A stretch of DNA of 64,000 nucleotides from Phylloscopus collybita. Taxonomy: Eukaryota; Chordata; Aves; Passeriformes; Phylloscopidae. The translations under genes were made by a program, and so were the position numbers. Shown one piece after another: positions 24,501 through 36,880 of this stretch (position 1 is its first letter; every line of letters starts with the position of its first letter). The stretch is taken from positions 22,958,001 to 23,022,000 of the forward strand of contig JAJNNQ010000026.1 of NCBI GenBank assembly GCA_027886175.1, written 5' to 3'. The notes below the pieces were generated by a model. It did no database searches. It worked only from the letters and a program-made list of their open reading frames with translations, and was not told the DNA's origin.

Positions 24501-27500
24501 CTATGGGAGTTGCAGGTTCTTTGGTTACAATCCACTAAGGAGTGTGAGCATCACTGAAGTTCTGCTTGCAGAGCAGGGGGTACTGTTGGTTGTAAAAGAA
24601 ACAGCAAGTGATAACAGAGCTTGCATCAAACACCCCTCAGTGCTTCCAGCTAGCAGGAGGCAGTCTGACCTTTGGGGACAATGGCACTAGTACCTGTGTT
24701 GTGACTAGCATCAGGAAGTTGTTATTTATGGGATGTTTGTTAGAAATCTAAAGCTGTTTTGTTCTATGTCACAGAGCCAACTTAGAGAAATTGCAATACA
24801 TCCTGTTGTCTAGCAGTTTCATAATTTATTAAAATTGTGTTTTATTAAAGTGCAAGGCTCAGACCACTTCTTTCTTTCTTTCTGAGATGTATGACAGGCA
24901 TTAAGTTTTGTCTAGTGAAACTGAAAGCTCTAAAGATGTTCTTGGTCAGAAATACTAATAAGAATATTTCATTACAATTATTTTTTCTTAAATTAGAGTT
25001 TTATATAATTGGCATTTGATTTTTGAATGTTCTTGTTAAGCCCAGAGAAGTTGAAGTTCTAGTCATATAGTAAAGGTAGGCTTTTATGGCAGTGTTTTTA
25101 ATGTAATAGGAGGCAGTGGATTGCAGAGGCTTGTTTTAATTAAACATTCCCTTGTATTTTACATGTTAAGTATCCACAGTCCTGTTGCCTCTAATATTAG
25201 GTTTATATTACCACGTTGTCTTATTTGTGACTATTACAAAAATGAAACTTTTGAATTTTCCCATGTGATTCATTTCATATGTGAATTCTTTGTTTCTTAC
25301 CATTTATGGCTTTTGCTAACTCCATGCACCATGTTCTTTAAGACACTTTAGGACAATTGGTTTTAACAGTTGTAGCTAAAAATTTGGATAAAAATTATTT
25401 TATCTAAATATTTGCTGTTTATTTGTTTGTTATCAGTTTGCTGCACAAAGACTATGTAGAACATAAGGTTGCAGTGCACTAGTTTAATGAACATTTCCTT
25501 CTTTAATGCGTGGATAGTTAATTGTGGCTCTGAGCCTGCTGTAGGCCACAACGAGTTTTATTAAAGAAAAAGAGCAGAGTTTAGTTATCTTTTGCTTCTT
25601 GTTACTTTTCAGTAACTTAAATTCACAGTTCATACTCATAGATTTTTTTTTTCCGTTGATTTAAGGCATCAGTCAAAATCTGCATGGATGACTAACACAT
25701 ATGAAAGTTTAATTCACAGTTGGATAGGAATGGCTCTGGTATTTCTGTTATATTCCATGAATACAAAGTATTAAATTATTCTGAAATCTGATTTGCTGGC
25801 AGCTAGAATGTTGCTAGTGCACACTTATTTTTACAATATTAATAATAATGTTTATGTACAAAGCAAGGACAAGGCAAAACTGTTTCTGCTCTACTTCATT
25901 ATCTTCAGGGATGTAGTTAGAGTTTTGGTTCATACATGTCTTAACTAATTGAAAAAGAGCTGATTATGCCATTCATTTGAACATACATTCTCTGAAGCAG
26001 TCAACTTTTAATACATCCACATTCTGGCAGCAGGATTATTAAAATATGCAGTATTATGCCACATGAATATAGTTATTGTTTCTTAATCAATTTTGTCATG
26101 CATATACAAAAAAGACAAACAGTGGGAAGTAATGAGAGGCATCTGGGCCCAGAAGTCCAGAATTGAGTGGCTAAAACAATGTAAAAATATAAAAGCTCTC
26201 TTTAATCTTGTATGCAATTGATTCAGTCTCTTTCAGATGATTCACTTGGAAATTCAAAGAAAAAGTCCAGTATTCTTGAGAAATTGGGACAGCCCAGGAA
26301 AAAAGAAAAGAAGAAAAAGGATTCAGTGCCGTGGTGGTTATCTGAGGAGGATTCGGATGACGGTGGTAAATTTACAGCTTTGCAATGTTTTGGCCACAGG
26401 GGGTCAGGCTAGTTCTTTCTCATACTGTGTGTTAGGTCTAGATTAATCTGGTGCCACTCAAGTGTTTTAGAATGTTACAGTGCAAGTTTGTAAAGCATAA
26501 AGATCAAATTTAGATTTGTATTTTTAATGGGTCATATTCAAGCTGTTTGCAAGCTGTCTGCTGGTTTTTTTCTGTAGCTTTTGAATTAATAAAACTTGTA
26601 AAAAATAAACACATTATAAATAGTAAAATAATTAGAAAATACAATTTACAAACTCTGCAGAAATATTGGTATATGTGTTTTGTAGCCAACCTATTCTTTA
26701 TACTGACTTTTTATAGTTTTCTGTTTTCAAAACTGTAGTGGAAGAAGATCAATTTGTATAAACGTATGCTAATTGCAACATTTATAGTAGGTTGGAAAAG
26801 CACAGAAAAACTTTTCAACACCAGCTGAATCCAAGATGTAAGTGTTCGGTATTCTCAACATTTCCCTTGCCAAGAACTGTGGCTCAAGGTGAAATGGGCT
26901 GTAATGGCATGATTGCCGGTTCAGTATTGACATGGTCACATAGTTCTGGGAGAAAATACATAATTGTTTGCAAGCTTTCCACCTCTGTTTTTTTAATTTC
27001 TACATTGTCTTCTTGTTGGGTAGTAGAGCCTATGGATAGTGAGTTTCCACAGGGTGATTGCCTCTTCTTCTTGTAGTAACTTGTGGTTTCATAATTTTCA
27101 TGATTTGTATTAATTGCAAGTGGACCTTAACAGAAAGCTACAAAAATCAGTTTTTCTTCTGAGGATTAAAATACTGCTGGTAGTCTCAGACTAGCTGTAT
27201 CTTGTCCGTGTTGCCTTAGTGCAGAGTCAAATCCTAGTCAGCAGTTGTGCTGTTTAGGCTTAATCCTAACAGGTGGTAGCTGGACTTCTTATCTCTATGG
27301 TCTTTTGAGATGCTGATGTAAAAACAAAAAATCTCAGATGGATATGAGAAAATTCTTATCAGGTGGTTGTGAGATAGGATGATTTCCTCACAACTTTTCA
27401 AATAATGTAAGGATGGAGTGATCTTGCTGGGCAGTGTGAGAATTAAGAGGTTAGCATGACCTCATTTTTCTACATACTATCAAACAAAATTTTCTGGCGA

Positions 27501-30500
27501 CTTTAGAAGTTCAGCATGTTTCCATGGTTTTTCTGAGAATCTTGAGGCAACCAACTTTGATAATTCTTATGGAAGTAAACATACTGAAATAGGTTCCTAA
27601 AGGGTAGGGTGATTACAAGTTTTGGAGAACAATGCTTGTATGGATTAAGTAAAATTCAAAACAGAATCACAAGAAACAATATGATTATATTGAGGTGTTC
27701 CTTCCAAACGATTTCCACTACTGTCATTTTTAAAACTAAGAGTATCTTATCAGCTATGCAGGTTAACTAGAGGTAAAGCTATTAGAGCTGAAATAAACTT
27801 GATCTACAATTTACTGATGTATGAAATATCTGGTCAACTTTTAAAGGTCTCTCTTAAGAAAAGCTTCTCATTTAACAGAAGAACATTCAGAAGGTGAGCC
27901 TATACAGTTTTGCCAGCATGGAATCAATTTAAATGCAGAAGAGGCTGGCCTGCTCATATTCATACTGTTAATGAGAGGCTGTTTTTTGGAGGGAGTTTAA
28001 GGTAATCTGTGTGTAAGGCATTTTGACTCCAAGATCCAACATCTTGGCAGAACTTGGCAAAAGTGAGAGCATAGGAGTGTACACCAAATGTGCCAGATCC
28101 ATGCACAGAATTCTTCCCTGAGTACCATTTTCTGCCAGGCAGATTATTAGTTTTATTTCATTTGCTGCTCTGTCACCACTCTGTGTAGAATACCACACTC
28201 ATGGAGCATATGCAATAAGCCATACTCCACCTACTGCTTTAATATTGCCAAGCAGAGGGGCCTTTAATTCCTACTAGAAGGCTTTCCTCTTTCTGTCTTG
28301 GCAAGATGGTGGTAACTCCATGGCATGAAGTGGTTGTGTTATATTTGTCACACTGGACATGTGCAAATGTGGGGAATTAACCCAGACTAAGAAGAGAGCC
28401 ATTTGCAGAAAACCACCTTGGCCACCTTTGGATTAAATTGATTTTTCCCCTGCAGTTTTGTGTGGCTATAATTTTAATTAATGTAGATGTATTTGTTGTG
28501 TTTTAAAATGACAGGTCAGATGACTATAAGGAGTTCACTGTGGATAGGCTTCCAGAGCTGCTCATGTTTCCCTCTGTTTGTCTTGTGAGCTTCCAAGTAA
28601 TCTTTCAAATACAGTTTTGCTGTGTCTAATATTCTCAGTGTGTGTATGTTGTGCAATGTGTTGCTCAGACCTCTTAAAAGTGGATGATGGGACAGCAGCA
28701 TTGCAATGTAAGTTACTGCACTGGAGGATTGAGAAGATGATGATTTAGCCTTGTACTTCTTTGTAAGGTTATACGTAAACATCCCCTAAATAGCAAAATA
28801 ATTTCCTATGGGAGAAAATAATAACACTGCTGTGATGCTAACAAACATGAAAATAAGCTGAATTTAATTTCTGGAAAGTGTAATGTCAGCATGCTTCAAA
28901 TTTTTGTGGAGATCCTTGTGTGTTGTTCTAGGCTTGAACCTTCATGTTGGTTGCAGATAGGACATAACCAATAGACTGTCAGCTAATAAAATTAGTATTT
29001 TTTAAGTTGTTTTATCATCATGAATCAAACTTATATCAGTGCATAAGTCTTACCTTCACCCACAGTGTGGCACTGCATTCATTACAAATGCGTGCTCCAA
29101 ATGTGTAAGTTGTTGTCTTTGAGTGGGACTACAGAGATAATGTTATCTGAAGAAAGCCTGGATAATTAGCTTCTGTAATAGATCAAGCTTGTATATATGT
29201 TACTTGCAGTTGGAGGTTTTGATTTTGAGTTACTTCATTATCTATATCATGCTTTCTTGAAAGACAAAGAGAAGAAGATGAAATATGTGCTCTACACTTA
29301 TTTGTTGTCTATTCTTTTTTTTTCCCCCAAGGCATCTTGTTACAGAAGTGCCAGGAAATAGGTAGAGAGTTAAATTAATAGCCTATTTCGCTGAGAAGGA
29401 TAAAGTACATTTTAAAATAATTCCACCCGTTATTCTAGGCATGTTTAAACTATTTGTTCTTCAGCTTTAAACAAATGTGCAAATTATGATTCGAGACACT
29501 GTCTCCCGTATTGGACGCATTAGAGACCTAGGTAATATCCTTTCTACTTCCCTTTGTCATTTAAGTGATAAAAATAAATTGGATACTAAGAATTCCTGTC
29601 CTGTTTTGCTTGCATGTCTGTTCCTGCTGTTTGTCTTTTCAAGATTTTCAAATAAAATTTGTTAAAGTGAGAAAAGAGAAGAAACTGACAGAAAGACATG
29701 CCGAAGTAGTGGAAAATACTGAACAAAAGAGTGCCCATTCAGATTCCCAGTCTGGTATTTGATTAAATATGTTTTGATATATTTATTCAGTATCAACCTT
29801 GTTTTACTAATGTGTTTCCTGTAGAAAATCCTTAGCAAACTGTCCATTTGACCAAGCTGCCACATATTCTTTTATCATTTTCAGAAGAAATTAATAATTG
29901 TGTCAACTTCTGCTCAATTGTTGTAGCATCAGATATCACTGCATATAGTGATGTAGTAGGACACACAATATTGAATGTCAGACTGGGGAAAGGGGGAAAT
30001 AACTTCTAAAATCTGAACAAAAAGCCCTCACCTATACTAAGCATGTGTTTAGTAAATAGAACGTCTCTTACATTTCCTGCATTTCATACCTGACAAATAT
30101 TAATATTCATTTTTCTATTGTTTAATTTCAAAGACAGCAGTCAGATAAGCATTTTACTTATTTTGTATTGATGTGGTTCTTTTCCCTTTGCTGACAACTG
30201 TGCTGCTTTGTGCATGCTGCCCCTGGAATGGAAGCAGCAGTTGGTATAAACGAAAAACTTAAATTGTTTAATCTGCAAGATTATTTTGGTCAGTGTAACT
30301 TTAAATTCAGCATTTTATGTGAGTTATTTTATATTATCTGAAAAGAAACTTGAATAATTATAGGAATTATAAGCATTGATCCATTAAATACTTCTGTATA
30401 AAAGACAATAGCAATTAACAACTTCTGATTTAAGCATGGCAGTGGTGTTAAGCAGAGTAGTAACATTTTGGAGAGCCATGCAAAGAAATATTTGGCACTT

Positions 30501-33500
30501 GGTCTTTGGATCATGTTGGTGATCTAGTTTGTAGACTATAGAACATCTCCCTGTGTTAGTTTTCTTGAGTGTATATGCAGCTCTAGAAAATGTCTGTAAA
30601 TGTTTTCATAAGCCTCATTTGCATAGAATGGCTGGGAAGCATCTCAGTCTGGGAGACAAATACTTAAAATTAATTTATTTCTCAAATTAGGATTAATATT
30701 TGAAATATGAGCAATAGGAGGACCTCTGTAGTTATTTCAAGTTACTGTTTTAAAAGGTATCAAGTGTTTGCATTATTTACAATAGATGGTATGCTGTTAA
30801 CACTTCTAGTTTCCCAGTAAACATGAGAGAATATAGATCTAGAGAAGCAGTGCCTTGCTTGTGAACTTACACATCAGTTGAGGGAATAAAGGACCTGTGC
30901 ATTGTATCAGAATGGGTTTCTATCAGAATGGATCCAGTGGATCTTAGATGTTTGAGCTGTGTTAAGTTCTGGTCACATACACCAGAAATATAGCAGAATA
31001 GCAGAAGTGTTTGGCTTGATGTCCTAGACTACTCTCTCTTCTGTCAAGGTAAACTCAAAAGACCCATAATTAAGGGTTTTATCTGAATTACTCAATTTTG
31101 AAGCCTCTTCCACCGTGACAATCTCAACATGGCAAAATCTAACACAGACCATCTGGCTAGCCTAAGGTATACAAAGGCTGTAGCGTAGCTGTTGTGTAGG
31201 AGTCCAGAGGAGGCCACTAAGATGGTTAGAAGGGTGAAGGACTCCTTGTATAAGGAAGGGCTGAGAGACATGGGTTTGTTAAGCCTAGAAAGGAGAAGAC
31301 TTCAGGGTGACCCAACTGTGCCCTTGCAGTACATGAAGGGAGCGTGCAAGAAATATGGAGACTTTTGACAGGAGCGTGTAGTGACAGGACAAGGGGGAAT
31401 AGTATCACACTGAAATAGAGTAGTTTTAGATTAGGTATTAGGAGGAAGTTCTTTGTTCCTCCCTCAGTTGAGGGAGGCGAGGCACTGAGCGGGTTGCTCA
31501 GAGAAGCTGTGGATGCACCAACCTTGGAAGTGTTCAAGGCCAGATTGGATGGAGCTCTGAGAAATCTGGTCTAGTGAAAGGTGTCTCTGCCCATGGAAGG
31601 GGCATTGGAACTGGATGATCTTTAAGGTCCCTTCCAACCTCTAAACTATTCTATGGTTCTTTGATCATCAGCATAGGTGCTGTTATCTAAAACTTAATGC
31701 TGCTAATGTGAATGGAAGGCATTTGTTGTATTTGCTGCTGAGCAAGTCCCCACAAGGGTTTGAGCAAACAAATGCAGTTCTTCTATCTGACAGTGATAAA
31801 GACAGTAGTAATTTATACTTTCATACCTATGTTTTCCCACTTTTCTTTGAACCAGTCTAGATGCTTTCTTTCAAACCTCATAGTAAAAACCTTTTACCGT
31901 TGTAGTTTTACTACTTTTCTTTGTTTTTAAGTCATTTATTGAGCTCCTAGAAGAGTGTAATTGAGTACACAGTATACATGGATCAAGAATCTTTAAAAAT
32001 TAAAAAAAAAAAGGATGGAGAAGAGTAGTTTTATTTCCAGAAGTTATAAGTATTAACTTTAGTTTTTAATTACAGGTAGAAAAATTAGAGGTAATTCAAT
32101 GTCTAAGAAAGTGAACTGTATTACTTTTTCAGAAGTAATGTCACTTTGAAGTCTCACATCTCGTTCTTCTCTTTATTCCCTGTCCTCTATGCGTTAAAAT
32201 TTATAATGTTTATGTACACTTAGAAGTAGTTCCCTTTAAATCTTCCAGTGCATCTTGCAGCAAGGCTTTGTCTAAATCCAAAATGTTGGAAAAATTTCAT
32301 AAGGAAAAGAAGAATTTGTCTTTAAACAGAGAAGAAGGAACCCTCACTTCTGACAGTCCAGACAATTCTGAGGGTAACAAATTTACTGTATTTTTAATGG
32401 TATTAAAAAGGTTAAATGACTCAATTCTGAGACTTGGTCAGATTAGGAAAAAATAAACTTTTTGAAGTAGCTGTTTGTCATTATCAGTGTGAGTCCTTTG
32501 TATTTATGTTTTTAAGTGTTTCTCTGCAAGTGTGGCAAACATTCTTCAAAGTGAAACTCGGGTTCTTGTTTTAATTAATTTCAAGTGGCTGCACTTTAAA
32601 AAAGAATTCCATGTATCATTTGCCTTACAAAATGTTGCATATAAACATACAGGTAGCAAAATCTTTGGCATTCAAGATGGCTATTTACGAATCTTTTAAG
32701 AGAAGTAACAAATACCCACTCCACAAAAACAAATGGCTCTTGCTAGCCTCACTGAAATCCATGGGACTGTTCAAACAGCTGAAAACACAATGAACAGATA
32801 TGAGTTGATATTTTCTCCAAGTTTGATAGGTTTCTCAGAGTTCAGATTGTGTAGGGCGAGAGAAAACAAATATTCTTGCCTTCACTAGCAATGGGGTGTG
32901 TCTGGATGTTGAGAGTGGCTAAGTTGCAAAGTTTAATGGCTGCAGAAGCAGTATTTGATTTTCAGATTATAATGGAAGGTACTTTTTAAAAAAGCCCTCT
33001 GATTTGACTCAAATCCTCACTAGCAAAATATTTTAAAATTATTAGATAGCTTACATAAACCTTGTTCAGCCTTCAAGAACAATGTACATCTGCTGAGAAA
33101 TTTCTCTGGATATGAGATGATTTAAATAAAAAAAGCACAGAAAAATATTTTCTTTAAGCTTTTGTTCTATTAAGCATTCTAATTGGGTTTTTTTACTGTT
33201 GAATAATCTCTTCTCCTTTCTTGCAAATCTCTACATAGGAGGTCAGTTGGAGTTAGTATTTGGTTTTGCTAATATATTCTCATTCAAAAATTGGGTATTG
33301 GAGGTCTGGTGAGATTATGGCTGATCTAAAGCTCTGCAAAAAACTTGTGACCCAGCTGCAAACAGACTCCTATCTGCTGTCTTGATAGCTAGAATAGAGT
33401 GCCATCTGAGTAAATTACTTTAAATTACTGCATTTGACTACCTGAGAAATGGGCTATTTGTAGTTTTTTACTTCTGTTCAGCACTCTGAGCTTTCCAATT

Positions 33501-36500
33501 TCTACTTTTCAGTGTAGCAATATGTATTTATTTAGGCATTAGCTGTTCTATACATGTGAAGCTTGACCTTTAGACGATGTCTTTGACATTTATTTGTTGT
33601 ATGCAAGGCAAGTCAGTCAGAGCTCTATATTGAGGTCAGAGCTGAGGTTAGATACAGGAGTCTGGATTTCCAAGATGTGGAATCTTATGCACTTAGCCTC
33701 CCAATAAGACATGCAAGGGGACTTGGTCATTAAAATTAAGAAAATAAATCTATTCTATTTTTTAAAAAGGAGGCTCTTACAGTCAGAATGAACATGCTAA
33801 GGGCTGCCTAGTAGGGAGGGAAAAGGTGTTGAGACTCCTACTTTCCCACCTTCCCTCACCCTAAGTACATTTTCAGTACCAAAGGGAAGGAATTCTCCAT
33901 TGTCATGGTATAGGCAGGTTTGGCATTTTTGAATGGGACTTGTATGGGCCTGTGTAGAGAACAGAGGAACATCCCAGAGCTGAAGCACTTGGTCAGCACA
34001 TGGAAGACTGATTTAGTGTTACTGATGCTGATGTATGGATCTCCTCCAGTCTCCTGCAGCAGGAAGTGAGCTGTTGTCAATGTCTTCACCCCTTCTGGTG
34101 CATTCAGTATGAGGACACAGCTACAGTCTCAACATCATGTGGCCGGGCAGAGCAAAAAATTCTGTGTTAGCAACTGACAATTCATGTTGGAAAAGATGGA
34201 CTTAGTTTCTGTTCCCTTCTGTGAGAACTGTTAAATAATTTCATGTGTCATTTGATAAAATGCATAAGCAGCTTTTCTCCTATCCCTTCTCCAACGAGAA
34301 CTTACTCAGAATTTAGGTACAAACGTGTGTGTTTTGTGGGAAGGCAGAAGGGAGTTTTTGAACTAGGAGTGTCCTGCAATATCTGGCTTTTAGTCTTCCA
34401 CAAGAAAGTAGATATGGCAACGTTCTGCTGAGAGGCAGCATAAAGTTGTTGAGGTGATGTTGAACCCTCACAAAAATGAAATTACAAATAGGAGAGCAAC
34501 TACAAGTTGTAGTTGCATAAATACGTAGAATGAGAGAACTGGGTGTTCATCAGTGACTTTTAAGAGACTTTGATTATTATATTTCCCTTATAGCCTTTAA
34601 GCAACAAATGAAATGTAGCTTGCTTAGCAAGTTTAAAAAATCTGGGTGATCTGAGGTAGTAGATGAAATAAAATGAACTGGGTTTTAAGAAAGAAATGTC
34701 AATTTCTGTATAATGTCTGTGTGTGAGATTGTCTTTTATGAATAATGTGGCGGTAACTCAGTTTTTGCATTTGACTTGTGCTGAACTTTGGGTTTGTGTG
34801 CAAATACAAAGGATAGGAAGATAATGTTTACAATAGCTTCATTAAATTAAAGCTTAAATTAAACAAGATTTACCTATAGAATCAGTGGAAATCAGGTGGA
34901 TGTGACTTGTGAGACTGCATATCTTTACAATTGCAATGTGAGATTAAAACTGGTGGTTCTGGAAGGAAACTAGATGACTGATGTATCATACAAATAGCCT
35001 TTAGATGGTAGTCAAGAGTATTGCAACTTTTTTTAGGAATGCTTGAAGGCAATGGAAACTTTGTCAAGATGCAGAGCACTTCACAGCCTGTGGGAGAAAG
35101 TCATGAAAATATGGTTGTGGAAAAGATGCAGCTTCAGAAAAGCGATGGAGATGCTGTCTCTTTGAGTAGAGACAGCCTGGAAACAAATGGTGAGAACTGA
35201 GAGCCCAGCCATTCCATCGAGTTAACTAGATCTAAATAAGTTACTATTAAAAGCAGTTTACCCTCATTCATTTCAAGATGGAATTCTTGATTTCTGCCAG
35301 CTGTGTTGTGAACTGAAGTCTTAGTACTAGTTTGTGATGATTTGATACGACTAATATTTTGAGTCTATCTGTAGTTGTTAACTATTATGGCTGTTCTGTG
35401 TGGACATACAGCACAGACACAGTTTATTCTCTTTTTTTAAATTTAGATTCAGTTCTAGCTTCTGGGGCTAATCAAAGTAACACAGGAGTTGGCTTGGATA
35501 CCTTGGAAGAACAAGAAGAAAAAGAGATCTTCTTTGCCAAGCTTGAACGAGAAGCTTCCTCTCCTATTGATTATTCAAGATTAAATAAAGAGCTGGATTC
35601 CAATGATTCTGTCATACTAGCACCGTTTGTACGGTAATTTAGAGGGAAGAAAAGTTGTGGACTGTATTAGTGGGCCCACGTGGCTTGGGTAGGGCCACTG
35701 AGATTTTGTTGGATGATATCCTGTATATAATTTTGTTTGTGGTGGTTTGGCTTTTTTTCTTCAAGACAAGGGCAAAAGTCAGCTTAATAAATAAAAGTGA
35801 GGCTATGACTTTTTGATGAGTGGATGTAGCTGCACAGTCTTGCGCATAACTCAGTAGTAACAACTCAACATTCCTAATTGTAAGGAATAACTAAATAAAG
35901 AGGTAACAACTGATAATAACAAGGAAATGGATCAGGAAAGATTCTGTGTCCCTTTAGACATGATACTACAAATGAATCTAGAGGAAAGATACTTAATCTT
36001 TGTAGACCAGGGTAAGCCATTTATAATCAGTTACATGAAAATAAGTTCATACTTCCGTGAGAGAAATGGGTGAAGGGGAAGTTCAGGCTGCTGTTGATGA
36101 AAATGCTAAGTTCAGAGGCAACTTTTGATATGAAAACAGTTGGAGGGGCAGAATTCTGGAGAGCCTTATATAGGGACAAAACTTCCATTTTATGAGAAAA
36201 GGGGAAAGAAAGGAGAGGTGGGTGTTTTTTTAATTTATTTTGTTAATCGAGAATGACAAGGTCATAACAGGAGGCAAACCTTGGTGATGAAAATATATTT
36301 TGAGAAGTTAATGAAGATGTTGAACAGAATGCAGAAGGGGAGTGGTTTTAAGAGTTTGATAGAGAATTTTAGCTGGGAAATACTTTCTTTTAATAATTGC
36401 TGATGCTTTACTGCTTTTCTTACCTTTGATTTGATTTGTTGGACTTTTAAATTAAATTTTTTTCTTTTATTACTAATTGTAAGATGTATCAGAGTGTACA

Positions 36501-36834
36501 GTTCTAAGAAAAAAAGTATATTTATTTGCTGTCCAAAAATAGAGTAGAATCTTCATTTTATTTCTCAGAAATGAAAACGCTGAAAAAAAAGAAGAACCTG
36601 CACGTGAAGAAAAATCCGGTAATACAATCTTTTACCTGTAGTTCTTACATCAGCCTTTTAGGCTCTCCTTGCATTTTGACTGTGCAACTGTTATTCATAC
36701 AGAGGGGTTAACTTTTGCTTCTATGCTTTTGCTTTTCTGAAGTGGATTTTTAATCTTTTGTAAACCAAACCAAACCAACAAACAAACAAACCAACAAACA
36801 AACAAACAACCAAAAAAAAACAAAAAACAAAAAA

Positions 36835-36880
<46 letters not shown>

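Noticed and set aside
26380..26410. CTCF-like CCACAGGGGGTCAG downstream of exon 2
   Set aside because: Spacing departs from the CTCF core by one missing base; too weak to list.
31226..31537. 103-codon minus-strand frame
   Set aside because: Antisense read of a CR1 3' fragment, which is non-coding.
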